From Niallia sp. XMNu-256 (GTDB lineage: Bacteria > Bacillota > Bacilli > Bacillales > Cytobacillaceae), in NCBI RefSeq assembly GCF_036670015.1, contig NZ_CP137636.1, positions 2,148,501 through 2,212,500 on the forward strand: a DNA stretch of 64,000 bases, read 5' to 3'. Of the stretch, positions 8,575 through 18,053 are shown one piece after another (position 1 is the stretch's first letter; each line of letters starts with the position of its first letter). The notes below the pieces were generated by a model. The model was not told the origin of the DNA and ran no database searches. It worked only from the letters and a program-made list of their open reading frames with translations. A program made the translations under genes and the position numbers.

Positions 8575-8611
8575 AACAGAAGGATCTTCAAGAAAATCTC
8601 TTCTGTTTTTT
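8575..8611 (+). terminator. Terminator after the pucR-like pseudogene
   Basis: AACAGAAG pairs with CTTCTGTT, followed by TTTTT. Confidence 0.8.
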
Positions 8612-8726
8612 CTGTTGCTCAAAAGCTTCTTTTCATATTACAAATGATAGATTTATGATAATATGAGAAGGGTTTTATTTTATCAAAATGGGATCCTTCT
8701 TAAGATCCATTTAGGGGGGATGGCTG

Positions 8727-9461
8727 ATGGGACAAAAGAGTCTTGAGTTGAATCCCAAACTAGTACATAAAGAAGAGGATAGCTTTTGGCAAGGGGTTAA
8801 AGATTGTGTACCAACATTACTGGGTTACTTAAGCATTGGTTTTGCGGCAGGAGTTGTAGAGAAAACTGCAGGACTTAGTATGATGGAAATTGCATTAATG
8901 AGTTTACTATTATATGCAGGCTCAGGTCAATTTATTGCAGCTGGAATGATAGCAGCTAGTAACCCGATTTCTGCGATTATTTTTACGGTTTTCTTTATTA
9001 ATTTGCGTCATTTATTACTAAGTGCAGCAATTGCACCGTACTTTCAACACCTATCACCTCGTAAAAATATGATCGTTGGTTCGTTATTAACGGATGAAAC
9101 CTTCGGGGTAGCCATTAATCATGTTCAAAATAAGAAACAAGCTAGTTACAAGTGGATGCTTGGGTTAAATATAACCGCTTATTTAAATTGGTTTGTTGCT
9201 AATATTGCTGGAGGTTTTTTCGGACAATGGATTCCTAATCCTGAAGCATTTGGACTTGATTTTGCTCTGCCCGGCATGTTCATTGGCCTGCTTGTGATCC
9301 AAATACTTAGTCAAAAAAAGTATTTTGTGGACATTATGGTGGTATTGAGCGCAGTCGCGATCGTGATCATCGTAAGTTTTTACTCCTCTGGCAGTGCTGG
9401 CGTCATGATTGCCACTATTTTAGCGTCAACGATTGGGATGGTGATTGAGAGATGGAGGTAA
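8727..9461 (+). CDS. azlC: AzlC-family branched-chain amino acid exporter subunit
   Basis: 244 residues with about seven hydrophobic segments. The family signature is visible: CVPTLLGYLSIGFAAGVV, LLLYAGSGQFIAAGM, INLRHLLLSAA and LTDETFGVAI. AzlC with its small partner AzlD forms an inner-membrane exporter; in B. subtilis it exports branched-chain amino acids or analogues such as azaleucine. AGGGGGG ribosome site precedes ATG 8727. Overlaps azlD by 10 nt, so one operon. Substrate cannot be read from sequence. Confidence 0.9.
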   Translation: MGQKSLELNPKLVHKEEDSFWQGVKDCVPTLLGYLSIGFAAGVVEKTAGLSMMEIALMSLLLYAGSGQFIAAGMIAASNPISAIIFTVFFINLRHLLLSAAIAPYFQHLSPRKNMIVGSLLTDETFGVAINHVQNKKQASYKWMLGLNITAYLNWFVANIAGGFFGQWIPNPEAFGLDFALPGMFIGLLVIQILSQKKYFVDIMVVLSAVAIVIIVSFYSSGSAGVMIATILASTIGMVIERWR

Positions 9462-9778
9462 GATGGACCATTTTAATCATCATTATTGGCTGCGCGTTAG
9501 TGACTTTTCTTCCACGTGTTCTGCCATTAATGATTTTGAGTCAAATGGAGTTGCCAAAGTGGCTGATACACTGGTTAAAGAACGTTCCAGTAGCAGTAAT
9601 GGCAGCCTTGTTAGCCCAAGAGCTTCTTCTTTCGAATGATCAATTCTCGTTAACAGAGAATGGGTTGAAATTATTAGCTGCAATCCCTGCTTTTATTATC
9701 GCCATTTTGACTAAAAGTTTGCTTGGTACAGTTATTATTGGGATTGCATTTATGGCTGTTTTACGAATCGTTTTTTAA
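9452..9778 (+). CDS. azlD: AzlD-family exporter small subunit
   Basis: 108 residues, three to four membrane segments, with the family motif VTFLPRVLPLMIL near the N-terminus and VPVAVMAALLAQELL. Partner of AzlC upstream, whose last codons it overlaps; translation is probably coupled because no strong ribosome site is seen before ATG 9452. Confidence 0.88.
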   Translation: MEVRWTILIIIIGCALVTFLPRVLPLMILSQMELPKWLIHWLKNVPVAVMAALLAQELLLSNDQFSLTENGLKLLAAIPAFIIAILTKSLLGTVIIGIAFMAVLRIVF

Positions 9779-9865
9779 ATTTCTCCATGAATTTTAATAG
9801 AAAAAATGCTCGTTTGATAGGGTTTACATTTCCGCTACAATCAGGTTTTCAGACCATTTGATTCA

Positions 9866-9895
9866 TTGACTTTTACCTTTGGAATATGGTAAATT
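9866..9895 (+). promoter_or_regulatory. Possible sigma-A promoter of the cold-shock gene with a long 5' UTR
   Basis: TTGACT, 18 nt spacer, TAAATT. It would give a leader of roughly 150 nt, as is usual for csp mRNAs, whose leaders act as RNA thermosensors. Weak -10 match. Confidence 0.35.
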
Positions 9896-10056
9896 TTAAT
9901 TGACCGTTACGCATCGTATTAGTGATTGCAAGCTGCTTGTTCTGAATTGAAATTCAGTAAATTCAGTTTGAATGAGTAATGGGAGAAAGGCTATCTACGT
10001 TGTAAATGGTAAATTTTTAAATGACTAGTTCTAGTCAAGTAGGAGGATTTTGTTAC

Positions 10057-10257
10057 ATGAAAAACGGTAAAGTAAAATGGTTTATCTCAGAAAAAGGTTT
10101 CGGATTTATCGAAGCTGAAGATGGAAATGATGTTTTTGTCCATTACTCTGCCATTCAGACTGAAGGTTTCAAAACTCTAGAAGAAGGTCAAGAAGTTACT
10201 TTTGAAGTGGTTGAAGGTGCTCGTGGACCTCAAGCAGCTAACGTTACAAAATTATAA
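10057..10257 (+). CDS. Cold-shock protein (CspA/CspB family)
   Basis: 66 residues, a single OB-fold cold-shock domain. RNP1 is GFGFIE and RNP2 is VFVHYSAI, the single-stranded nucleic acid binding motifs of this RNA chaperone family. Start ATG 10057 (MKNGKVKWF) follows GTAGGAGGA. Monocistronic: it has its own promoter region and a terminator. The family member (CspB, C or D) cannot be fixed by eye. Confidence 0.95.
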   Translation: MKNGKVKWFISEKGFGFIEAEDGNDVFVHYSAIQTEGFKTLEEGQEVTFEVVEGARGPQAANVTKL

Positions 10258-10279
10258 ATTATAATTATATCTAAATAGT

Positions 10280-10310
10280 GAGCTCAGTCAAAATCGACTG
10301 GGCTTTTTTT
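10280..10310 (+). terminator. Terminator after the cold-shock gene
   Basis: AGCTCAGTC pairs with GACTGGGCT, followed by seven T. Confidence 0.9.
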
Positions 10311-10400
10311 GCGCAGTAAAACCGTCACAATATCTCTATAATGATTGTGATAATGATATGTTATAATAAAGTAAAATGGACTAACAAGCAGGTGTATGAA

Positions 10401-12284
10401 ATGAGTAAACGTTATTTTACTATAGGGATGGCAGGTCATATTGACCATGGAAAAACAACTTTAACGAAGGCATTAACCAACGTTGATACTGACCGTTTAA
10501 AAGAAGAAAAAGAACGGCAAATTACCATTGAACTTGGATTTGCTCCACTATATGAAGATGATGAAATTCAAATTTCTGTCGTCGATGTTCCAGGTCACGA
10601 GAGATTTATTCGTCAAATGATTGCTGGTGTAACTGGAATTGACCTCGTTGTTCTTGTTGTTGCAGCTGATGAGGGGGTAATGCCGCAAACAAAAGAACAT
10701 CTTGAAATATTAAAATTTTTAGGTGTGAAAAACGGAGTTGTAGCGATCACGAAAATTGATCGTGTCGACGAAGATTTTATTGAATTAGTTAAGGATGATA
10801 TTTTTACAGAATTAGAGGGATCCGTTTTTGAACAGGCACCTTATGTTTTGGTTGACAGTATTTCACTTAAAGGAATAAATGAACTGAAAACTTTAATTAT
10901 AGATACATTAAAAAGTCAGGAAATGCGTGACATCCGCGGGGCATTTCGATTACCTATTGACCAAGTCTTTACGGTTAAAGGACAGGGTACTGTTGTGCGT
11001 GGAACGGTTTCTGAAGGTCATGTCCAAGGAGGTCAACTGCTTCAAGTGATGCCTAAAGGATTAAAAGTTAAAGCACGACAAATTCAAGTTCACCATCATA
11101 ATCAATCAGAGGCATTTGCTGGTCAACGAGCGGCAATCAATCTGACAGGTGTGTCAAAGGAAGAATTGGAACGAGGCGATGTGCTTGTTTCGTCAGAACA
11201 GTTTATTGTGACGAAAACGATAGATATTGCGCTTCATGTAGTGAGTGACCTAGATTATATCGTAAAACAAAGAATGCCGATCAAATGTCATATCGGAACT
11301 GCAGAAGTTATGGGTAAGATTGTATTTTTTGATCGGAATGAGATTGAAGATGAAAATGATGAAATTCTATGTCAACTTCGACTGGATGAGGAAATTGTTA
11401 CAAAGCGTGGTGATCGCTTTATTTTAAGGCGCCCAAGCCCTCAAGAAACGATTGGTGGTGGCTGGGTGATTGAACCTCGTGGAGAAAAATATAAGTTTGG
11501 CTACCGGACGATCGAGCAACTAGGAAAGAAAAAAGTCGGATCGCCAGTAGAGCGTATTACCGCTGCTTTAGTCGAAGCAAAAACGTTAACATTATCGGAG
11601 TTAATCACGATCACTGCACTTGATGAAAGCGTAATCAAGGATGAGCTTTCAACAGATGAGTTCATCTTATTCCAAAGGACACAGTATACACTACGCTCTC
11701 TTGTAGAAACATTACAGGAGGAATTTACCGATAAGATTTCCTTTAACCATGACCAAAACCCGATGAAGCTAGGTATGAATAAAGCTGAACTCTTCCATCA
11801 TCTTGAAAAAGACTTTCCAAAAAGTCTGTTAGAGTTTGTGCTGCAAGATTGTGTTGAAACGGGATTATTAAAGAGAAAAGGTCAGTTTGTTGCTAACCCT
11901 GCTTTTACACCTCATGTACCTGAAAATTGGCAAAAACGAACAGAAAATATGTTGAAAAAGCTTTGTAAAGATGGCTATGATGTTCGCTATTTGGCTGAAT
12001 ATATTAAAGAAGCGGGAATACCTGACCGTTTAAGTCACGAACTTAAACATTTTTTAGAGGGACAGGAGCAGATTGTCTCTTTAGATGAACAATATTATTG
12101 GCATGGCACTGTTTTTCAAGATGCATTGAATCAATTACGATCTACAACAGATTCAGAATTCGAGATTAAACATGCGAAAGAAGCTTTAGGGTTATCACGA
12201 AAACTATTGGTTTTATTTCTAGAGAAATTAGATCGAGTTGGTTTAACGAAGCGTGTGGAAAACAAGCGGATATGGATGAACTAA
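10401..12284 (+). CDS. selB: Selenocysteine-specific translation elongation factor SelB
   Basis: 627 residues. It delivers Sec-tRNA(Sec) to the ribosome at UGA codons marked by a SECIS hairpin. N-terminal EF-Tu-like GTPase: G1 GHIDHGKTT, switch region RQITIELGFAPL, G3 DVPGHE, G4 TKID. The beta-barrel domains follow (VKGQGTVVRGTV), then C-terminal winged helices that read the SECIS. Start ATG 10401 (MSKRYFTIGMAGH) has AGGTG upstream; in-frame codons before it lack family similarity. selA and tRNA-Sec are not adjacent, unlike many Firmicutes; selD is 20 kb away in this window. Confidence 0.95.
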   Translation: MSKRYFTIGMAGHIDHGKTTLTKALTNVDTDRLKEEKERQITIELGFAPLYEDDEIQISVVDVPGHERFIRQMIAGVTGIDLVVLVVAADEGVMPQTKEHLEILKFLGVKNGVVAITKIDRVDEDFIELVKDDIFTELEGSVFEQAPYVLVDSISLKGINELKTLIIDTLKSQEMRDIRGAFRLPIDQVFTVKGQGTVVRGTVSEGHVQGGQLLQVMPKGLKVKARQIQVHHHNQSEAFAGQRAAINLTGVSKEELERGDVLVSSEQFIVTKTIDIALHVVSDLDYIVKQRMPIKCHIGTAEVMGKIVFFDRNEIEDENDEILCQLRLDEEIVTKRGDRFILRRPSPQETIGGGWVIEPRGEKYKFGYRTIEQLGKKKVGSPVERITAALVEAKTLTLSELITITALDESVIKDELSTDEFILFQRTQYTLRSLVETLQEEFTDKISFNHDQNPMKLGMNKAELFHHLEKDFPKSLLEFVLQDCVETGLLKRKGQFVANPAFTPHVPENWQKRTENMLKKLCKDGYDVRYLAEYIKEAGIPDRLSHELKHFLEGQEQIVSLDEQYYWHGTVFQDALNQLRSTTDSEFEIKHAKEALGLSRKLLVLFLEKLDRVGLTKRVENKRIWMN

Positions 12285-12307
12285 ATACGTTTAAACCTTA
12301 TAAAGGA

Positions 12308-12340
12308 GGCTTAACCAAGTGGTTAGGCTTCTATTATTAT
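12308..12340 (+). terminator. Terminator after selB
   Basis: GGCTTAACC pairs with GGTTAGGCT, followed by a T-rich tail broken by A. Confidence 0.65.
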
Positions 12341-12440
12341 TTTCACAAATAACCCGTTCATTTGATCCAATATGAAAAGGCCGCTATAATTAATAAGGGA
12401 AACATCTTGGAAAATAAACGATAAAGAAGGGGATATGAAA

Positions 12441-12674
12441 ATGAGTAATTGTCAATTAGACCATAGTCATGAGGATGTACATAAAAAATATCAATCACAA
12501 AAAGAATTTTTACCGAATGAAATGAACCCATTGTTTGAGCAATTCTTTTCAAAAGAACATTCTCAAACGATTTTAAATGAAATGTTTCATTTATTAAAAA
12601 AGTATGATTTATCATCAGATGAGGAAAAGGAACATAGAAATAATCAAATGCGGTTACTATTAAATAATCGCTAA
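12441..12674 (+). CDS. Hypothetical small protein
   Basis: 77 residues, charged, predicted largely helical, no membrane segment; not recognised. Start ATG 12441 is preferred to 12435 because AAGGGG is then about 8 nt upstream. N-terminal CQLDHSHED contains a Cys and two His that could bind metal, though this is only a possibility. Lies 35 nt before helD in the same direction. Confidence 0.6.
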   Translation: MSNCQLDHSHEDVHKKYQSQKEFLPNEMNPLFEQFFSKEHSQTILNEMFHLLKKYDLSSDEEKEHRNNQMRLLLNNR

Positions 12675-12709
12675 GAACGAGGAAAAATGTTGTTTTAGGT
12701 GGGGTGCTT

Positions 12710-15034
12710 GTGAGCGAAGGAAATGAAGAGTGGCATACGGAACAAAATCGTATTGATGAAGTTATTGAGATAATCAAGATTTGGTTTCGTCGTTTGCTCT
12801 CACTGGAAAAAGATGTTCATGGAGATACTCTAGAACTAAGAAAGACCTTCTGGCAAGATGTAACCGTTAACCTAGATGAACCAGACGATGTGATTGAAAC
12901 TCATACAAGTATTAAGCAGCAAGCTGAATTGCTAGCGGAACGTGAACGAAGCCATGGGCAGATTCATAAACGTCTTAAAACTCTAACGAGATTAAAAGAT
13001 TCACCATATTTTGGGCGGATTGACTTTCTAGAAGATGGTGACGAACATATAGAGTCTGTTTATCTTGGGATCGGATCATTAATGGATGAGAATGAGGAAG
13101 AGTTTCTAATCTATGATTGGAGAGCCCCCATCTCAAGTATTTATTATGATTTTGCGCCTGGTCCTGCCTATTATCAAACACCAGAGGGCCAAATTGACGG
13201 TCAAGTTAAATTAAAACGGCAATTCATTATTAGAAATGGCAAATTGGTAAGTATGTTTGATACGGGGATTACCATTGGCGACGAGTTGCTTCAAGAGGTA
13301 TTAGGTGGGAATGCCAGCACAGGAATGAAAAGCATTGTAGCCACTATTCAACGGGAACAGAATCAGATTATCCGAAATGAAAAAAGCAAATTACTTGTTG
13401 TGCAAGGGGTTGCAGGAAGCGGGAAAACGTCTGCGGCCTTGCAAAGGGTTGCCTATTTATTGTATCAATATCGAGATACTTTATCGGCGGAAAATATGAT
13501 TCTTTTTTCACCAAACCCTCTTTTTAATAGTTATGTTTCATCTGTATTGCCAGAATTAGGTGAAGAAAACTTAAAGCAAACGACCTTTCAGGAATACTTG
13601 AATAACCATTTAGGCCATGTTTATAAGGTAGAAGACTCTTTTGCCCAGTTAGAGTATTTACTTCAAGGTGATAAAACACCACTGTATAAAACAAGAGTTA
13701 AGTCGATTCGCTTTAAAGCTAGTCTTCAATTTAAAGAATACATTGATCAATTCCTTCAATCCATGCATTTAGGTGGATTGTATTTTAAAGATATCATTTT
13801 TAGAGACGAGATGATTGTTTCAAAAATGGATATACTAGAATACTTTTACGGACTAGATGAGTCAATGTCGATCCCAAATCGAATGAAAGTTCTTACCGAA
13901 TGGCTAATAAAGAAATTAAGAGTCCAAGCGAAAATAGAACAAAAAAAGAGTTGGGTAGAAGAAGCTATTCAATATTTAGATAAAGAAGATTACCTAAAAG
14001 CCTTTCAAGCGATTAAGAGAAAGAGCGAAGATTTATCATTCGATGACTTTCAACAAGAAGAAAAATATTTGGTAAAATATATTGTAAATCGCGAAATGAA
14101 ACCACTTATGAGAAGTGTAAAAAGGTTGCGGTTTATTGATATGAAAAAAGTATATAGTCAATTGTTTACTGGTTCGATCCCATTTAATGGGGAGCTTCCA
14201 AAAGAATGGAAACGAATTTCGCAAATGACCCTACAATTTCTGAAAAAAGGTATTTTAACTTATGAAGATGCAACTCCTTTTTTATATTTAAAAGAACGAA
14301 TTGAAGGGAAAAAAGCGGATTTGAGTTTACGTCATGTTTTTATTGATGAAGCTCAAGATTATTCTCCTTTTCAATATGCCTATTTAAAGGAGACATTTCC
14401 ATCTAGTAAAATGACATTGCTTGGCGATATGAATCAATCGATTTTTTTACACTCTCAAGAAGTGACAAATCTCTTTCAAAACAATGCTGAATCAGATATA
14501 GAAACGATTGTATTAAATAAGAGTTATCGTTCAACAAGGCAAATTGTTGAGTTTACAAGAGGGCTCACCAAGAATGGGGAAGAGATTATTCCGTTTAATC
14601 GGAATGGCCGCAAACCAACTTTAACTAAGGTTTCCCATGAGCGGGAGTTAATAACGAAAATTCAGGAGCGGGTTGAAGAACTGAAAGAAAAAGGACACCA
14701 AACCATTGCCATTATTGGAAAAACAGCGAGTGAATCAACTCAAGCCTATGAAGCACTTTCTAAAAAGGTTGGCGGACATTTAATTGAAAAAGGAACGATT
14801 CAATATGAAAAAGGTCTCCTGTTCATACCTGCATACTTAGCAAAAGGCATAGAGTTTGATGCGGTTATTATGTATAATACTTCGCAACAAAATTTTGGTA
14901 GGGAAATGGAACGTGAGCTTTTCTATACGGCTTGTACGAGAGCTATGCATGAATTACATATGTATTCAATTGGAGAGGAAAGTGTGTTTATTTTAAAACA
15001 ACCAGAAGATACATATGATATCTCATCATATTAA
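12710..15034 (+). CDS. helD: HelD/HelR RNA polymerase recycling ATPase (UvrD/Rep-like superfamily 1)
   Basis: 774 residues, the size of B. subtilis HelD, which inserts arms into stalled RNA polymerase and removes it from DNA using ATP. The N-terminal coiled-coil arm region (to ~residue 90) is followed by the HelD-typical FLIYDWRAPISSIYYD. Walker A is GVAGSGKTSAALQR near residue 235 and Walker B is HVFIDEAQDYSP. Motif IV/V-type segments LLGDMNQSI, NKSYRSTRQIVEF and AKGIEFDAVI follow. GTG 12710 is chosen because AGGTGG lies 8 nt upstream; GTG 12704 would be only 2 nt away. Confidence 0.93.
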   Translation: MSEGNEEWHTEQNRIDEVIEIIKIWFRRLLSLEKDVHGDTLELRKTFWQDVTVNLDEPDDVIETHTSIKQQAELLAERERSHGQIHKRLKTLTRLKDSPYFGRIDFLEDGDEHIESVYLGIGSLMDENEEEFLIYDWRAPISSIYYDFAPGPAYYQTPEGQIDGQVKLKRQFIIRNGKLVSMFDTGITIGDELLQEVLGGNASTGMKSIVATIQREQNQIIRNEKSKLLVVQGVAGSGKTSAALQRVAYLLYQYRDTLSAENMILFSPNPLFNSYVSSVLPELGEENLKQTTFQEYLNNHLGHVYKVEDSFAQLEYLLQGDKTPLYKTRVKSIRFKASLQFKEYIDQFLQSMHLGGLYFKDIIFRDEMIVSKMDILEYFYGLDESMSIPNRMKVLTEWLIKKLRVQAKIEQKKSWVEEAIQYLDKEDYLKAFQAIKRKSEDLSFDDFQQEEKYLVKYIVNREMKPLMRSVKRLRFIDMKKVYSQLFTGSIPFNGELPKEWKRISQMTLQFLKKGILTYEDATPFLYLKERIEGKKADLSLRHVFIDEAQDYSPFQYAYLKETFPSSKMTLLGDMNQSIFLHSQEVTNLFQNNAESDIETIVLNKSYRSTRQIVEFTRGLTKNGEEIIPFNRNGRKPTLTKVSHERELITKIQERVEELKEKGHQTIAIIGKTASESTQAYEALSKKVGGHLIEKGTIQYEKGLLFIPAYLAKGIEFDAVIMYNTSQQNFGREMERELFYTACTRAMHELHMYSIGEESVFILKQPEDTYDISSY

Positions 15035-15050
15035 TTAACTATCATAAAGT

Positions 15051-15082
15051 AGGGATCTTACTCGTATTGAGACAAGATCCCT
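15051..15082. terminator. Terminator between the convergent helD and ABC-F genes
   Basis: AGGGATCTT pairs with AAGATCCCT; T-rich on the plus side. Probably serves helD, possibly both directions. Confidence 0.7.
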
Positions 15083-15088
15083 TAACTT

Positions 15089-16645
15089 TTAGTCCATCAT
15101 TTCCTGAGACCATTCTTCAACATTCCAAACTTTTGTAATCCACCCCTCATAAAACTCGGGTTCATGGCAAACGAGGACGATCGTTCCTTTATAGGCCTGA
15201 AGTGCTCGTTTCAACTCTTCCTTTGCAATTCCATCGAGATGGTTCGTTGGCTCGTCAAATAATAGCCAGTTGCTTTCGTTCATTAATAATTTACAAAGTC
15301 GTACTTTTGCTTGCTCTCCACCGCTTAATTGGTTCAACGGTCGTGAAATATGTTCATTTTTTAATCCACAACGAGCAAGTGCGGCTCGGACTTGATGTTG
15401 GTCAAGACTTGGAAACTCATTCCAAACATCCTCAATCGGAGTGATAGTCCCAACTTTTACCTCTTGTTCAAAATAAGAGGGATATAAAAAATCACCTCGT
15501 TCGATTTTTCCGCTAAGCGGCTCGAGATTTCCGAGCATTGTTTTAAGTAAAGTAGACTTACCAACCCCATTACAACCAACAATAGCAATCTTTTCGCCTC
15601 GTTCAATGGTCATGGACATCTTTGGAAGAAGTGGATGGGTGTAACCAATTTCAAAGTCTATGCCTTCAAAAACGAATCGGCTGCTTCCACGCGCTTCTTT
15701 AAATTCAAATGTAGGTTTCACAGTCGATTCAGGCCGATCAATTCGCTCAAGCCGGTCTAACTGTTTTTGACGGGACTTTGCACGACCGGTTGTAGAGTAG
15801 CGTGCTTTATTTTTAGCAATAAAGTCTTCTTGTTTTTTAATGAATTCACGTTGCTTTTCATATGCTTGTAAGTGTTGATTTTTATGCAATTCTGCTAGTT
15901 CAAGGAATTTTTCATAGCTGGCCGTATATCGGGTTAACTTTGAAAATTCAAGATGGAAAATTACATTTGAAATCTGGTTCATGAATTCTGTATCATGCGA
16001 AATCAAGATAAAGGCATATGGATAATCCTTTAAATAGGAAGTTAACCAACGAATATGTTCCTCATCTAAATGGTTTGTCGGCTCGTCAAGTAATAGGACC
16101 TGTGGTTGTTCTAGCAAAAGCTTGGCCAATAAAACCTTTGTCCGTTGTCCTCCACTTAATGCCGAAACATCGCGGTCAAGTCCGATCGCATCTAAACCAA
16201 GACCACGTGCAGCCTCTTCAATTTTAATCTCTAATGTATAAAAGCCACCGGCATCAAGACGATCTTGAATGTCACCCATTTTTTCTAGGAGCTTCTCAAG
16301 TTCTTCTGGGGTAGCTTCTGCCATTTGAGCCGTAACTAGATTTAATTCATTTTCCTGTTCATATAGAGGAAGAAAAGCATCTTTTAGAACATCGCGTATG
16401 CTCTTTCCTTTAGTCAGTACTGTATGTTGGTCTAAATAACCATAGTGAACATTGGGAGTCCATTCAACTTTTCCAGTATCATGGATCAGTTGTTTTGTAA
16501 TAATATTCATCAAGGTAGATTTTCCTACTCCATTTGCACCGACAAGTCCAACATGATCCCCTGCAAGCAGTCGAAAAGAAACATCCTTAAAAAGGGTTCG
16601 GTCACCAAAAGTATGACTTAAGTTTTCAACAGTTAATAAACTCAT
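15089..16645 (-). CDS. ABC-F family ATPase (YfmM/YkpA-like)
   Basis: 518 residues with two ABC domains and no membrane segments. Domain 1 Walker A is GANGVGKSTL, signature ALSGGQRTKV and Walker B LLLDEPTNHLD; domain 2 has GCNGVGKSTL, QLSGGEQAKV and LLFDEPTNHLD. The linker between them (QREFIKKQEDFIAKNKARYS) is the P-site-tRNA interaction motif region. ABC-F proteins bind the ribosomal E site and rescue stalled complexes; some protect against antibiotics. Length and opening (MSLLTVENLSHTFGDR) resemble B. subtilis YfmM; a resistance role cannot be read from sequence. Repeat copy D lies just upstream in the same sense. Confidence 0.9.
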   Translation of the reverse strand: MSLLTVENLSHTFGDRTLFKDVSFRLLAGDHVGLVGANGVGKSTLMNIITKQLIHDTGKVEWTPNVHYGYLDQHTVLTKGKSIRDVLKDAFLPLYEQENELNLVTAQMAEATPEELEKLLEKMGDIQDRLDAGGFYTLEIKIEEAARGLGLDAIGLDRDVSALSGGQRTKVLLAKLLLEQPQVLLLDEPTNHLDEEHIRWLTSYLKDYPYAFILISHDTEFMNQISNVIFHLEFSKLTRYTASYEKFLELAELHKNQHLQAYEKQREFIKKQEDFIAKNKARYSTTGRAKSRQKQLDRLERIDRPESTVKPTFEFKEARGSSRFVFEGIDFEIGYTHPLLPKMSMTIERGEKIAIVGCNGVGKSTLLKTMLGNLEPLSGKIERGDFLYPSYFEQEVKVGTITPIEDVWNEFPSLDQHQVRAALARCGLKNEHISRPLNQLSGGEQAKVRLCKLLMNESNWLLFDEPTNHLDGIAKEELKRALQAYKGTIVLVCHEPEFYEGWITKVWNVEEWSQEMMD

Positions 16646-16679
16646 TCAATTATTCCTCACTTTTATAAAAATACACACT

Positions 16680-16846
16680 TTATCCCACTCTTAATGGGCA
16701 TTGGATGCACTGCCCGTAAAGGTCCGAAAAGTTGAAACAGACTAAATTCACCTGAGACAACGTCTGTGAGACCAGCAAGCTGTGGTCTAAAACCTTCCAA
16801 TAATGGGGGATTGAGAAAAATCCCATTAACGGAAGTTTTTATTTTA
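16680..16846 (-). repeat. Structured intergenic repeat, copy D
   Basis: Reads on the minus strand: AAACTTCCGTTAATGGGA..., 5' hairpin AATGGGAT/ATCCCCCATT ending in GGAAG, then TTTAGTCTG and TTCAAC (shared with A and E), TTTACGGGCAG, and the common end GCCCATTAAGAGTGGGATAA. The shortest copy. Lies in the leader of the ABC-F gene, its end ~35 nt before the start codon. Confidence 0.75.
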
Positions 16847-16985
16847 TCATACAAGAATTTAGTCTATTTAACTATAGTAATATTTTAGAAAACAACTATT
16901 CGACAACTTAAATGATTGATTGATGTTTTAAAATCATACTAAAAAATTTTTTTAGTTCATGCATAATATTCAAAAAATATATAAT

Positions 16986-17014
16986 TAGACAATTTTCTAT
17001 ATTTACGATAAATT
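16986..17014 (+). promoter_or_regulatory. Possible promoter of the dioxygenase-amidohydrolase pair
   Basis: TAGACA, 17 nt, TAAATT, about 50 nt before the gene start. Each hexamer matches 4 to 5 of 6 consensus bases. Confidence 0.35.
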
Positions 17015-17066
17015 TAGATTATAGTTGAAGGTTATTCTAGAATAAAAACTTCGGGGAGGAAGAAAG

Positions 17067-17987
17067 ATGATCCGATATAAAAAATTGGGATATGTTGTAT
17101 TGAGTGTAACAGACCTTGAAAAGTCTTTAGATTTTTATGTAAATGTTGTAGGACTGCAATTTGTTGAACGTGATAATGAAAACGTATACTTAAGAAGTAG
17201 TTACGATCATCATAACTTAATTTTGCAACAGGGGCCTGAGCCAGGGCTTAAAAGAGTTGGATGGGAGCTTGAAAAGGCTGATCAATTCCAAGATGTATTT
17301 AACTATTTAACGGATAAGGGGTTAAATCCGGTTGAATTAAGTGAAAAAGAAACACAAAAATTAGCACAAGGTAGAACATTACGATTCAATGACCCATACG
17401 TGGGCACGACATATGAATTTTATGTTGAAATGATGCAGTTAGGTTTGCCATTTAAACCTTCAAATGGGGCAAATATTGAGACTTTATTACATGTTGTTTA
17501 TGAGTCTCCATACTTGGAAGAAATCACTGACTTCTTTGTGAATACGCTTAACTTTAAGATTTCTGATTTCTCTGGAAGAGAAACAAACTTTGTATGGCTA
17601 AGAGCATTCCCTAACAAATGGCACCATACGTTTGCTGTTACAAAAGGGCCTGAAAACAAATTGAATCACTTAGCTTATAAAGTAAGCACAGTTGACGATA
17701 TCGGAATTCAAGTAAATCGTCTAAAAGAACAAGGCGTGCCTATTTTGTTTGGACCTGGAAGGCACCATCCATCAGGAAGTATTTTCCTTTACTTTGCAGA
17801 TCCAGACGGTATCTCAATCGAGTACAGTCAAGGGATGGAAGAGTTTCCTGAAGAAGGAGCGAGAGAGCCACGTCGTTTAGAACCAAGTAAGGAAACGATT
17901 GATGAGTGGGGCGGAACACCTGAACCTGCATTCGGTCAAGTTGGAAAATTATTAACTGATGATTCCCTTGAAACGGTAAAGAAATAA
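17067..17987 (+). CDS. Extradiol ring-cleavage dioxygenase, VOC superfamily (candidate protocatechuate 2,3-dioxygenase)
   Basis: 306 residues, two VOC domains. It is distinct from the catechol 2,3-dioxygenase at 5.8 kb. Iron ligands are seen as His in ETLLHVVYESP, His in KLNHLAYKVS and Glu in GISIEYSQGMEE. RBS GGGGAGGA precedes ATG 17067. It is followed by an ACMSD-type decarboxylase gene, so its ring-fission product probably carries a carboxyl group. Protocatechuate is the best candidate by analogy with praA/praH of Paenibacillus; 3-hydroxyanthranilate or another carboxylated catechol is possible. Substrate is inferred. Confidence 0.8.
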   Translation: MIRYKKLGYVVLSVTDLEKSLDFYVNVVGLQFVERDNENVYLRSSYDHHNLILQQGPEPGLKRVGWELEKADQFQDVFNYLTDKGLNPVELSEKETQKLAQGRTLRFNDPYVGTTYEFYVEMMQLGLPFKPSNGANIETLLHVVYESPYLEEITDFFVNTLNFKISDFSGRETNFVWLRAFPNKWHHTFAVTKGPENKLNHLAYKVSTVDDIGIQVNRLKEQGVPILFGPGRHHPSGSIFLYFADPDGISIEYSQGMEEFPEEGAREPRRLEPSKETIDEWGGTPEPAFGQVGKLLTDDSLETVKK

Positions 17988-18053
17988 TTACTTCAGAAAT
18001 AACGTTTGAGTTCAACTTCCCAATCCACATATAACATTAGAGGAGGAAATATT

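Noticed and set aside
8559-8575. Further repeat copy after pucR (TAAATAAAGTGAAGG)
   Set aside because: The opening TAAAGTGAA matches but the rest is an unrelated terminator.
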